From: Muribaculaceae bacterium
GTDB lineage: Bacteria; Bacteroidota; Bacteroidia; Bacteroidales; Muribaculaceae
DNA: 64,000 bases
Direction: 5' to 3'
Assembly: GCA_009775375.1 (NCBI GenBank)
Contig: VSPO01000003.1
Location: forward strand, 1 to 64,000
The notes under the pieces were generated by a model. The model searched no databases, was not told the origin of the DNA, and saw only the letters and a program-made list of their open reading frames with translations. This document shows positions 46,957 through 55,851 of this stretch, piece after piece. How positions within the stretch are numbered: the first letter of the stretch is position 1; each line of letters begins with the position of its first letter. The position numbers were made by a program, and so were the translations under genes.

Positions 46957-48306
46957 ATGAAACGTATTTTGTCAGTTTTGGCATTGCTGTCTTCCTTGGG
47001 GGCGTATTCCCAGCTCCCGGACCTCAATATGCCGTTGGTCCAGACCAAATTCACGGCCGATCCTGCGCCTGTTGTCGTGAACGATACTGTCTACCTATAC
47101 ACCACTCACGACGAGGACAATGCCGAAGGTTTTGCCATGCGCGACTGGCTTCTCTACACTTCGACCGATATGGTCAACTGGCAGGACAGGGGAGCCGTGG
47201 CGTCGTTGAAAGATTTCAAATGGTATGACGGCGACAATGGCGCCTGGGCAGAGCAGGTGGTCTTCCGCGACGGCAAATGGTATATGTATTGCCCGATTCA
47301 TGGACATGGAATCGGGGTTCTCGTTGCCGATTCTCCCTATGGCCCTTTTAAAGACCCCATCGGAAAGCCACTTGTCTGGCAGAAGGAACATTGGGATGAT
47401 ATCGATCCGACCGTCTGGGTCGACGATGACGGCCAGGCATACATGTATTGGGGAAATCCCAGCCTGTATTGTGTCAAGCTTAACCCCGATATGGTGTCGT
47501 ATTCGGGAGAAATAGTCAAGTTCCCCAAGATAGAAGACTATCAGGAGGGACCATGGTTCTACAAGCGCGGCGATAAGTATTATCTTGCTTTCGCGTCCAC
47601 ATGTTGTCCTGAGGGAATCGGGTATGCCATGAGCGACAATCCAATGGGGCCGTGGGAATATAAAGGGCATATAATGGACCATACGCCACGCACGCGGGGA
47701 AACCATCCCGGAATCATCGACTACAAGGGTAAATCTTACTGTTTCGGCTTGAACTATGACGTGTTCCGTCTTGACGAAAGCCGTCATGCCGAACGGCGTT
47801 CCGTTTCGGCTGCCGAAATGGAGTATAATCCTGACGGGACAATCAAGGAGTTGCCATATTTCCAGGATTGCAAGCTGACGCAAATCTCGACGTTTGATCC
47901 TTATCGCGAAGTAGAAGCCGAGACAATGGCATGGGGCTATGGGCTGAAGACGATTCCTAAGAATCCGTGGGGACCGGAACGTTGGAATCAGCTTGTGACC
48001 AATATCGATGATGGGGAATATATCATGGTGAAGGGTGTCGACTTCGGAAAAGGAGCGAGAGAATTTAATGTAAAGGCTTCGTCACATCTTTATGGAGGAG
48101 ACCTTGAGATCAGGGTGGATTCTCCCGACGGTCCGTTGGCCGGCTTCGTGAAAATCGGAAACACCAAAGACGAGTTGCTTGGTTTCTCCACTCCCGTCAC
48201 GGGGCTTTCCGGGATTCACGACCTTTATCTAGTCTTCAAGGGAAATGAAAGACAAAAGCGAAATCTTTTCAATCTCGACTCCTGGAGATTCAGACGGGCA
48301 GACTGA
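46957..48306 (+). CDS. GH43 glycosidase with C-terminal CBM6
   Basis: A 449-residue exported enzyme (signal peptide ends near LGAYSQ). The GH43 propeller (~25-310) has MPLVQTKFTADPAPVVVND at the catalytic base, HWDDIDPTVWVDDDG and DYQEGPWFYKRGDKYY. The last ~130 residues (EVEAETMAWGYG onward) are a CBM6. The architecture matches arabinoxylan arabinofuranosidases that cut side chains. A close paralogue begins at 63887. Confidence 0.92.
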   Translation: MKRILSVLALLSSLGAYSQLPDLNMPLVQTKFTADPAPVVVNDTVYLYTTHDEDNAEGFAMRDWLLYTSTDMVNWQDRGAVASLKDFKWYDGDNGAWAEQVVFRDGKWYMYCPIHGHGIGVLVADSPYGPFKDPIGKPLVWQKEHWDDIDPTVWVDDDGQAYMYWGNPSLYCVKLNPDMVSYSGEIVKFPKIEDYQEGPWFYKRGDKYYLAFASTCCPEGIGYAMSDNPMGPWEYKGHIMDHTPRTRGNHPGIIDYKGKSYCFGLNYDVFRLDESRHAERRSVSAAEMEYNPDGTIKELPYFQDCKLTQISTFDPYREVEAETMAWGYGLKTIPKNPWGPERWNQLVTNIDDGEYIMVKGVDFGKGAREFNVKASSHLYGGDLEIRVDSPDGPLAGFVKIGNTKDELLGFSTPVTGLSGIHDLYLVFKGNERQKRNLFNLDSWRFRRAD

Positions 48307-48344
48307 GCCTGCGAAGAGCTTCCACAGCATCGAATCAGAGCCTG

Positions 48345-48379
48345 AAGGCCGGCGCAGAATGTCTTGTGCCGGCCTTTTT
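48345..48379 (+). terminator. intrinsic terminator of the esterase-GH43-GH3-GH43 operon
   Basis: AAGGCCGGC (48345-48353) pairs with GCCGGCCTT (48368-48376), extended by three inner pairs, followed by TTTTT. Confidence 0.85.
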
Positions 48380-48587
48380 CGGGGTTATTTTTAGCCACCG
48401 ACGGTGTCGATTTATGTCGTTCCCAAAAAAAATGATGAAAAATGCTAATAAGTGTGTCTTGGAGTAATGTGTTGATATTCAAGTGTGATGTGACGAATAT
48501 GAATCGATATGAGACGAATTTTCAGGATATGTGACAACAGACAATATTTATGAAACATAATTATTAGAAGTGATGGCGATGCGATTG
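48380..48587. other. intergenic region upstream of the GH43 lipoprotein
   Basis: No gene is seen. It contains AT-rich DNA and several TGTGACnnAT-like words (e.g. TGTGATGTGACGAATATG near 48481). A regulator site is possible, but none can be defined. Confidence 0.35.
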
Positions 48588-48595
48588 TAATTTTG
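48588..48595 (+). promoter_or_regulatory. -7 element of the GH43 lipoprotein gene
   Basis: TAATTTTG fits TAnnTTTG; a weak TTAG lies 20 bp upstream. The start near 48602 is ~20 nt before the ATG. Confidence 0.55.
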
Positions 48596-48621
48596 CGTCA
48601 GAAATTTTAAACGAAACCAGC

Positions 48622-50382
48622 ATGAGAATGAGCAACCTTTCAATCTGCGCCATGGCGATAAGCTCGGCATTCCTGACAATGACAGCGTGTGGCAGGGCTT
48701 CGGCAAGCGAAACAGAGCCGCAACCTGAGGCCGCGATATTCGAATCGTTCACCTACAAGGGCAATGATGATTTCTACAACAGGAATCCCCTGCCCGATAA
48801 AGAGTCGTTCTACAATCCGATTCTTCCAGGATGGTATTCCGACCCATCTATATGTACCAACGGCGAGGGGGACTATTATATAGCAACCTCCACTTTCACC
48901 TACGTGCCGGGAGTGCCCGTTTTCCATAGCCGTGATTTGGTCAACTGGAAACGCGTAGGCCACGTCCTGACTCGCGAGTCGCAGATGAAGAATTTCCGAC
49001 ATCAGCACGTCAGCGGCGGTATTTTCGCCCCGGACCTTAAATATAATCCCGCCAACAAGACGTATTATATGATCACGACCAATGTCGGCGCCGGCAACTT
49101 TTTCGTGAAGGCCACGGATCCGGCAGGAGAATGGAGCGATCCGATATATCTTCCGGAGGTGCAGGGCATCGACCCCTCATTCTTCTTCGACACCGACGGC
49201 CGTGCTTATATAGTCAACAACGATGACGCCCCTGACGGGAAACCGGAATATCCGGGCCATCGCACTGTGCGCGTCGTGGAGTTTGACACGAAGACCGACA
49301 AATGCATTGGTGAGCGCAAAATTATCGTCAACAAAGGCTGGCGTCCGCAAGACAAGCCAATATGGTGTGAAGGACCACACATATATAATATCGACGGGAC
49401 CTATTATCTTATGACCGCCGAAGGGGGCACGGGCGACTGGCATAGCGAGGTGATATATAAAGGAACATCTCCGATGGGTCCTTTCGTGCCTTGGGAAGGC
49501 AATCCCATCCTGACGCAGCGCGACCTTCCCAAAGACCGCGATATGCCGATTACGTGTGCCGGACATGCCGATCTTGTCCAGACTAAGGAGGGGGATTGGT
49601 GGGCAGTGTTCCTGGCATGCCGACCTACTGAAGATGGATTCGAGAACCTCGGACGCGAGACGTTTATGCTTCCCGTGGAATGGACAGACGACAAATGGCC
49701 GGTCATCACGCGTCACGGCGAGACCATTCCGATGATTTCACGCCGTAGCGGAGTAGAAAGAGGTGACAGCGTCACTTTCGGTAACTTTGAATGGACCGAC
49801 AATTTCGATGCTCCCGCACTTAACCAAGAATGGTTGTCGCTCAGAGGAGATATCTCATCAATGTATTCACTGACTTCACCGCAGGGATACTTGACGCTCA
49901 AATGCTCTGAAGTGGCTCCTACAGAGAAAGACATAGCGTCTTACCTTGGTCGGCGCGTGCAGCATCATCAATACGAGTGCGCAACCCACATGGTGTTTGA
50001 GCCTGCTGATTCCACCCAGCTTGCCGGACTTCTTGTGATGAAAGACGAGACCCATCAATATCAACTTGCCAAAACCCATGACGGTACCAACGGGATAGTG
50101 GTGCTGAGAAAAGTTGACGATAAAAATATCTCCAACGTTGCCTCCGCAACATTGCCGGAAGAGGGGAATGGGATCGACCTGAAGGTCGTCTCCGACGGCA
50201 GGCACTACAGCTTCCATTATTCCACTGACCGTGGAGCCAATTGGACTCAGCTTGCAGACAAGGTTGACGCACGCCACACATCAACGGCTGCGGCCGGAGG
50301 ATTCACAGGCACGACGATCGGCCCGTTTGCAGTAAAGGCAAAGTCATTGTCGACGGAAAACGTGGCACAGGCTGAGATATAA
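48622..50382 (+). CDS. GH43 beta-xylosidase/arabinofuranosidase-type lipoprotein
   Basis: A 586-residue protein with lipobox TACG near residue 23. The GH43 propeller (~60-375) has FYNPILPGWYSDPSICTNGEG at the base, GIDPSFFFDTDGRAYIVNND and the acid in KPIWCEGPHIYNIDG. The C-terminal ~200 residues are a GH43_C2 concanavalin-like sandwich (FDAPALNQEWLSLRG). This is the layout of subfamily 1 xylosidases. It has its own promoter between the two operons of the locus. Confidence 0.92.
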   Translation: MRMSNLSICAMAISSAFLTMTACGRASASETEPQPEAAIFESFTYKGNDDFYNRNPLPDKESFYNPILPGWYSDPSICTNGEGDYYIATSTFTYVPGVPVFHSRDLVNWKRVGHVLTRESQMKNFRHQHVSGGIFAPDLKYNPANKTYYMITTNVGAGNFFVKATDPAGEWSDPIYLPEVQGIDPSFFFDTDGRAYIVNNDDAPDGKPEYPGHRTVRVVEFDTKTDKCIGERKIIVNKGWRPQDKPIWCEGPHIYNIDGTYYLMTAEGGTGDWHSEVIYKGTSPMGPFVPWEGNPILTQRDLPKDRDMPITCAGHADLVQTKEGDWWAVFLACRPTEDGFENLGRETFMLPVEWTDDKWPVITRHGETIPMISRRSGVERGDSVTFGNFEWTDNFDAPALNQEWLSLRGDISSMYSLTSPQGYLTLKCSEVAPTEKDIASYLGRRVQHHQYECATHMVFEPADSTQLAGLLVMKDETHQYQLAKTHDGTNGIVVLRKVDDKNISNVASATLPEEGNGIDLKVVSDGRHYSFHYSTDRGANWTQLADKVDARHTSTAAAGGFTGTTIGPFAVKAKSLSTENVAQAEI

Positions 50383-50447
50383 AAGTGAATAGCATTATCA
50401 TAAGGTAGATATATGATTGTTTGATTAGGTTGATTTTGCAATCGATA

Positions 50448-50484
50448 GCATGGCGTGGGGGAGGATTCTGCCCCGCAGCCATGC
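50448..50484. promoter_or_regulatory. long GC-rich hairpin upstream of SusC
   Basis: GCATGGC (50448-50454) pairs with GCCATGC (50478-50484). The stem continues with GTGGGG/CCCCGC after one bulged base. There is no U tract on either side. It could be a leader structure or the 3' end of an antisense RNA. Confidence 0.5.
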
Positions 50485-50610
50485 ATCAACCGCAAGGACT
50501 TGCTGATCAGGTCAGATGAAAACTAACCGGAATGATAATACTCCCGATTAATTAATATAAACCTCAAATCTAAATAATTACCGACAAGAAAAAGACAAAA
50601 CCCTAAATCC

Positions 50611-50643
50611 CAAACCTACGAGCGAGGCTACGCAAGAGCCAAA
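50611..50643 (-). promoter_or_regulatory. candidate antisense promoter in the SusC leader
   Basis: On the minus strand TTTG (50640-50643), 21 bp, TAGGTTTG (50611-50618) matches the primary promoter. A second TAGATTTG lies at 50565-50572. Transcripts would run away from SusC toward the hairpin at 50448. Confidence 0.45.
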
Positions 50644-50689
50644 CTCAAAAAACATGAATTATAACCAATAATTTACTCAAACTAACGAA

Positions 50690-53600
50690 ATGACGAATGT
50701 TAACAATCAATTAAGATGCATTCTGCTCCTGGCGGTGTTTGTGTGTTTCGGGGCTTTAGCCACGTTGGCACGGACAGTGAAAGGAACAGTCATCGACGAC
50801 ACCGGCGAGGCTCTCATCGGTGTGACAGTCGCAGTGAAAGGAATGCCGGCCAAGGGAACCGTCACGGATATTGACGGCAACTACACCCTCGAAGTGCCTG
50901 ACAAGAAAGACGCGACGATAGTTTTCTCGTATATCGGAATGCTTACGGTAGAGGAGAAAATCGACGGACGCAGCGTGATCAACGTCACGATGAAAACAAA
51001 CAGCGAGCAGCTTGAAGACCTCGTGGTGGTGGGCTATGGCCAGCAGAAAAAAGCTTCCGTAGTGGGAGCCATTACGCAGACCACCGGGGAAGTGCTTGAA
51101 AGAGCTGCCGGTATCCACGACATCTCCGCCGCGCTGACGGGTAACCTCCCCGGCGTGGTGACGGTGCAGTCTTCCGGTATGCCTGGCGACGAGAGCGCAA
51201 AAATCACAATCCGCGGGGCCAGCTCCTGGAACAACAGCGACCCCCTCGTGCTCGTTGACGGCGTAGAACGCGACATGAACAGCGTGGACGTAAGCTCCGT
51301 GAAATCAATCTCCGTACTGAAGGACGCATCCGCCACGGCCGTTTACGGTGTGAAAGGTGCCAACGGCGTTGTGCTTATCACGACGAAACGTGGCCAGGAG
51401 GGACGCGCAAAAATCGACGTTGGTTTCACGGCCACGATGAAGACCGTCTCCAAGCTCCCCGACAAGGCGGACTCCTATGATGCCCTCATGATGCGCAACA
51501 AAGCCATCCTTCATGAGCTTCCCATCAATCCTTCCTCTTGGAGCTATATGACTCCCGAAGCAATTGCCTACAAGTATCGCCATCCAGCCAATCTTGAGGA
51601 ATTCGAACGTTATCCCAACGTCGACTGGCAGGACTATCTTTTCAAGAAGCATGCAATGTCCTACAACGGCAACGTCTCAATCAGCGGCGGTACGAAATTC
51701 GTGCGCTACTTCGCGGTCATCGACTTCGTGCATGAGGGCGACCTTTTCCGCAATATCGAAAACGGACGCAGCTACGACACAGGCTTCGGCTACAACCGTA
51801 TCAACGCCCGCTCGAATCTTGACTTCAATCTGACCCCTACGACTACATTCAAAGTGAATCTCGCAGGTTCGACGGGTCAGAAGCGAAGCACGTGGCCAAA
51901 CGACGGCAACTCATTCGATCAGGGCAACTGGAACAACCAGCAGGTGTGGGCCGGTGTCTACAACATCGCCCCCGACGTATTCCGTCCTATCTATTCCGAC
52001 GGATCATTCGGCTACTATCCCGCATTCAAGAGCCAGGTGGCCAACTCAGCCGAGCAGCTTGCCATGGGCGGCGCTTTCAAGACCACCAACACCCGCATCA
52101 ACACCGACTTCATCCTCAACCAGGATCTCGGCTTCATTACGGAAGGATTGAATTTCATGGGAATGATCTCCTGGGACAACCGCTTCGTGGAGGCTCAAAG
52201 AGGCGTCAACGACCTTTACCACAGCCCCCAGCACAAATGGATCGATCCCGAGACTGGCATGGCTCAGACAGAGACATCTTTCGACAAGACAACAATGTTT
52301 GACTACATCCCCGGAAGCCAGTGGACCACACAGGGCGGCTCGGTGCAAGACTGGAACACTGTGCGCAATCTCAACTATCAGCTCCAGCTCAACTGGAACC
52401 GCGAGTTTGGCAAAAACAATATCGGCGTGACCGGCGTATGGACCCGTCAGGAAGTCGCCACGGGCAACATGATTCCCATCCGCAGGGAAGACTGGGTGTT
52501 CCGTACGACCTATAATTTCGACGACCGTTACTTCGTGGAATACAACGGTGCATACAACGGCTCTGAGAAATTCGGCAAAGGCTTCCGTTTTGGCTTCTTC
52601 AACTCCGGGGCTATCGGCTGGCGTCCGTCGCAAGAGAAATTCTGGCGCTCGCTCGGCCTCGACAATTGGTGGCAGGAGCTCAAGATACGTGCATCCTATG
52701 GCGAAATCGGCGACGATACCGGAGCTCGCTTCCTTTACATGGATCAATGGGCATACGGTGGCAACACCAAGATGGTTTCAACTGGATATGGCGACACCGC
52801 CATACCCGGAGTATATGCCGACGGCAGTATCTACTCGTATTATCGCCAAAGCGCGCTCGGCAATCCCGACGCACATTGGGAAAAGGTGAAGAAGATGAAC
52901 CTCGGTATCGATTTCTCATTCCTCAACAGCATGATTGCCGGTACGGTGGAAATTTTCAAAGACAAGCGTGACGACATTCTTATCAACGGCAATGACCGCG
53001 CGATGCCTTCAATCTTCGGACAGACCCCTCCGACCGCCAATCTCGGCAAGGCAGAGGTGTCGGGTTATGAATTTGAGCTTCGTTTCAGTAAGAATATTAA
53101 TCCCGACATGCGCATATGGGCCAACCTCAATATGACGCACGCCTCCAACAAGATTATATTCCGTGATGACCCTGACCTTAAACCATCCTATCAGAAACAG
53201 GCGGGCTTTGCCATCGGTCAGACCCACTCGCATATCAACGGCGGTTTCATGGGTTCGATGGATGAACTTTATGGTTCTCCGGTTCATGACGTCAACAATG
53301 GCGGCCGTCTTCCCGGCGACTATTATATCGTTGACTTCAACGGCGATGGCAAGGTAGACGTGGAGGATTCCGCACCTTATGGATATACAGGCACTCCGCA
53401 GAACACCTACAACGCCACCGTAGGCTTCGAATGGAAAGGATTCAGCGCATTCGTGCAGTTCTATGGCGTGACCAATGTTACGCGCGACGTAGGCTTGACA
53501 TCCTTCAGCCACAACACCAACAACGTCTACAACCTCGGGTCATGGTGGAATGGCTATGACCTTGACGGCGACGTGCTGCTTCCCCGCTGGTATTCTCAGG

Positions 53601-53863
53601 TCAGCTCCTACAGCAACGGCACACAGTATCTCTACGACGGCTCATACGTCCGCTTGAAGAATGCTGAAATCGCCTACACCTGGAATGGGGGCTGGATCAA
53701 GAAGATAGGCTTGTCTTCGTTGAAAGTTTATCTCAACGGCAACAACCTATGGCTATGGTCGAGAATGCCCGATGACCGCGAATCCAACTTCTCAGGAGGC
53801 GGAGGCTCGGGAGCTTATCCCACAATGCGTCGTTTCAATTTCGGCATCAAGTTCAATCTCTAA
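50690..53863 (+). CDS. SusC-like TonB-dependent receptor (XusA-like)
   Basis: A 1057-residue outer-membrane importer. Signal peptide is followed by a carboxypeptidase-regulatory-like domain (~28-105: VKGTVIDDTGEALIGV...NYTLEV), a TonB-box/plug start (EDLVVVGYGQQKKASVVGAI), a plug with IRGASSWNNSDPLVLVDGVE and ISVLKDASATAVYGVKGANGVVLITTKRG split over residues, then the 22-strand barrel. It imports oligosaccharides captured by the SusD lipoprotein encoded 14 bp downstream. Confidence 0.97.
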   Translation: MTNVNNQLRCILLLAVFVCFGALATLARTVKGTVIDDTGEALIGVTVAVKGMPAKGTVTDIDGNYTLEVPDKKDATIVFSYIGMLTVEEKIDGRSVINVTMKTNSEQLEDLVVVGYGQQKKASVVGAITQTTGEVLERAAGIHDISAALTGNLPGVVTVQSSGMPGDESAKITIRGASSWNNSDPLVLVDGVERDMNSVDVSSVKSISVLKDASATAVYGVKGANGVVLITTKRGQEGRAKIDVGFTATMKTVSKLPDKADSYDALMMRNKAILHELPINPSSWSYMTPEAIAYKYRHPANLEEFERYPNVDWQDYLFKKHAMSYNGNVSISGGTKFVRYFAVIDFVHEGDLFRNIENGRSYDTGFGYNRINARSNLDFNLTPTTTFKVNLAGSTGQKRSTWPNDGNSFDQGNWNNQQVWAGVYNIAPDVFRPIYSDGSFGYYPAFKSQVANSAEQLAMGGAFKTTNTRINTDFILNQDLGFITEGLNFMGMISWDNRFVEAQRGVNDLYHSPQHKWIDPETGMAQTETSFDKTTMFDYIPGSQWTTQGGSVQDWNTVRNLNYQLQLNWNREFGKNNIGVTGVWTRQEVATGNMIPIRREDWVFRTTYNFDDRYFVEYNGAYNGSEKFGKGFRFGFFNSGAIGWRPSQEKFWRSLGLDNWWQELKIRASYGEIGDDTGARFLYMDQWAYGGNTKMVSTGYGDTAIPGVYADGSIYSYYRQSALGNPDAHWEKVKKMNLGIDFSFLNSMIAGTVEIFKDKRDDILINGNDRAMPSIFGQTPPTANLGKAEVSGYEFELRFSKNINPDMRIWANLNMTHASNKIIFRDDPDLKPSYQKQAGFAIGQTHSHINGGFMGSMDELYGSPVHDVNNGGRLPGDYYIVDFNGDGKVDVEDSAPYGYTGTPQNTYNATVGFEWKGFSAFVQFYGVTNVTRDVGLTSFSHNTNNVYNLGSWWNGYDLDGDVLLPRWYSQVSSYSNGTQYLYDGSYVRLKNAEIAYTWNGGWIKKIGLSSLKVYLNGNNLWLWSRMPDDRESNFSGGGGSGAYPTMRRFNFGIKFNL

Positions 53864-53877
53864 CCCCGATTTCAATT

Positions 53878-55824
53878 ATGAACAAAATATTAAAAGCGGT
53901 AGCGTCTGTAGCTTTCGGACTGACATTCATGGCGGGATTCTCCTCATGCGAGGATTATCTCGACAAGGAGCCGGCATCCGACGTGTCGGCAGACACTCCA
54001 TTCAAGAATTTCACCAACATGCAGGGGTATGTGGAGGAGATCTACAATTGTATCCCCGACAAGGCCAAAGCTTATTGGACAAGCTCATGGAATCTCGGCG
54101 ACGACGAAATCATGAACCCCCAGGCAGAGACCGATCGTCTTATCCAGACCCAGATCGACCTCGGCAACTACTATGCTTGGCAGGATAATCCCCAGTTCTG
54201 GTTCGCCGCTAAAAGAGACGGCCTCGACCCGACATCCAATAACTCGTTCAATCATCGCCTGTATGGCCACGCATGGTATTGCATTGCCAAGGCCAATAAA
54301 GGCATAGAGGAAATCGACAATTATTTCACCGGCACGTCGGAGGAAAAGAACCTGATTCTCGGTCAGCTTTATTTCTTCCGTGCATGGTATCATTTCGAAA
54401 TGATGCAGTTCCTCGGCGGACTTCCTTATGTCGACAAGTCGTTCAACGCTGCTGAGTCTCCCCGTCTTGAGCGTCTTTCATATCAGGAATGCGCCGACAT
54501 GGCTGCGGCCGACTTCAAGAAAGCTTCCGAACTCCTTCCTATAGATTGGGACAACACCACAGCCGGAAAGAAGACACTCGGCAAGAACGAGCTTCGCATC
54601 AACAAAATCACGGCTCTCGCTTATCTTGGCAAGAATTATCTTTGGGCTGCCAGCCCGCTGATGCAACATGGGGCGCAGACCGGCGGAACGAAAACCTACG
54701 ACTACAGCGCAGAATACGCCAGACTGGCAGCAGATGCGTTCGGGCAGATAATCTCCCTTGTGCAGTCGGGCCAGACCCAGTATGAATTCGCCAAGTTCGA
54801 ATATGACAACATCTATGACCACAAGAAGAAAGAGGGCGTTGACTACAGCTACAGCGAACTTTTCTTCACGGTCGGACGCAGCTGGCTTCAGCCCGGCGGC
54901 AAGGAGGCAATTCTCCGCGGTCCATCCGCAGGTTGGTCATTCACCCGCTACAACTTCTCCCGTACGTTCGGCCCCAACCAGCTTTGCGCCCAGGACAACC
55001 ATATCCATCAGGCCACTGCCAACTACGTGAAGAACTACGGTATGGCCAATGGCCTTCCCCTCGATGACCCCGAATCCGGCTGGGATCCGAAGCATCCTTT
55101 CAAGGGCCGTGACCCCCGTTTCTACCACGACATCGTGTTTGACGGCGTGAAATATATCAATGCCGATCCCGATCCCGCCGACAAGGCAATGAAATATGCA
55201 GGCCTTGCCACAGGAGGGTCGATGAGAGCCGTGACCAACGCCAGCCGCTCCGGTTATTTCTATCAGAAGCTCGTGCCTCACACCTGCCAGAAATATGACG
55301 AAGGACAAGCCGACGGCTACGGTCCGAATCCACATGCCTACATTCCCTATATGCGTCTTGCCGACGTCTATCTGATGTATGCCGAGGCATGCGCCGTGTT
55401 GGGAGGTCCCAACGGCAAGTCGTCAAACTGCAGCCTGAGCGCGGCCGACGCCATCAACGTGCTTCGCGACCGTGTCGGCGCAGGGCATGTGGCAGCCAAG
55501 TTCACAGGCAATCAATTCATGGATGAGGTCCGCCGCGAGCGTGCCGTGGAGCTTGCGTTCGAAGGCTTCCGATTCAACGACCTTCAGCGTTGGCTACTCC
55601 TGACCGAGCCTGAGTATACCGTCAAGACATCGCAGGAATTCATCCGCGTCTCCGGAGCAGATGAGAGCTTCTTTACCAAAAACGACCCGGCTGAGGCTGA
55701 GGTGGCAGAGTTCCGCGAAGAAGTCATTCTGACCCGCAATTTCGACTCGAAGCATTATTGGTTCCCGCTTCTTCGCGACGACACCTATATATATGAGGGT
55801 TTCACGCAGAATCCCGGATGGTAA
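53878..55824 (+). CDS. SusD/RagB-like glycan-binding lipoprotein (XusB-like)
   Basis: A 648-residue surface lipoprotein; the lipobox is FSSC, and SSCEDYLDKEP is the usual SusD start. TPR-like helices carry the RagB/SusD fold, with the conserved YMRLADVYLMYAEA and VRRERAVELAFEGFRFNDLQRW motifs near the C terminus. It caps the SusC at 50690 and binds xylan fragments (inferred from the locus). Confidence 0.97.
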   Translation: MNKILKAVASVAFGLTFMAGFSSCEDYLDKEPASDVSADTPFKNFTNMQGYVEEIYNCIPDKAKAYWTSSWNLGDDEIMNPQAETDRLIQTQIDLGNYYAWQDNPQFWFAAKRDGLDPTSNNSFNHRLYGHAWYCIAKANKGIEEIDNYFTGTSEEKNLILGQLYFFRAWYHFEMMQFLGGLPYVDKSFNAAESPRLERLSYQECADMAAADFKKASELLPIDWDNTTAGKKTLGKNELRINKITALAYLGKNYLWAASPLMQHGAQTGGTKTYDYSAEYARLAADAFGQIISLVQSGQTQYEFAKFEYDNIYDHKKKEGVDYSYSELFFTVGRSWLQPGGKEAILRGPSAGWSFTRYNFSRTFGPNQLCAQDNHIHQATANYVKNYGMANGLPLDDPESGWDPKHPFKGRDPRFYHDIVFDGVKYINADPDPADKAMKYAGLATGGSMRAVTNASRSGYFYQKLVPHTCQKYDEGQADGYGPNPHAYIPYMRLADVYLMYAEACAVLGGPNGKSSNCSLSAADAINVLRDRVGAGHVAAKFTGNQFMDEVRRERAVELAFEGFRFNDLQRWLLLTEPEYTVKTSQEFIRVSGADESFFTKNDPAEAEVAEFREEVILTRNFDSKHYWFPLLRDDTYIYEGFTQNPGW

Positions 55825-55851
55825 ATTAAACCTAACCTTACGAGAAACATT

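Larger units (their letters stand above)
50383..50689. other. leader/intergenic region before the SusC operon
   Basis: 307 bp with no gene. It contains the strong hairpin at 50448-50484 and a minus-strand promoter match at 50611-50643. No TAnnTTTG sense promoter is visible, so the SusC operon is probably driven by an activator-dependent promoter. Confidence 0.5.
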
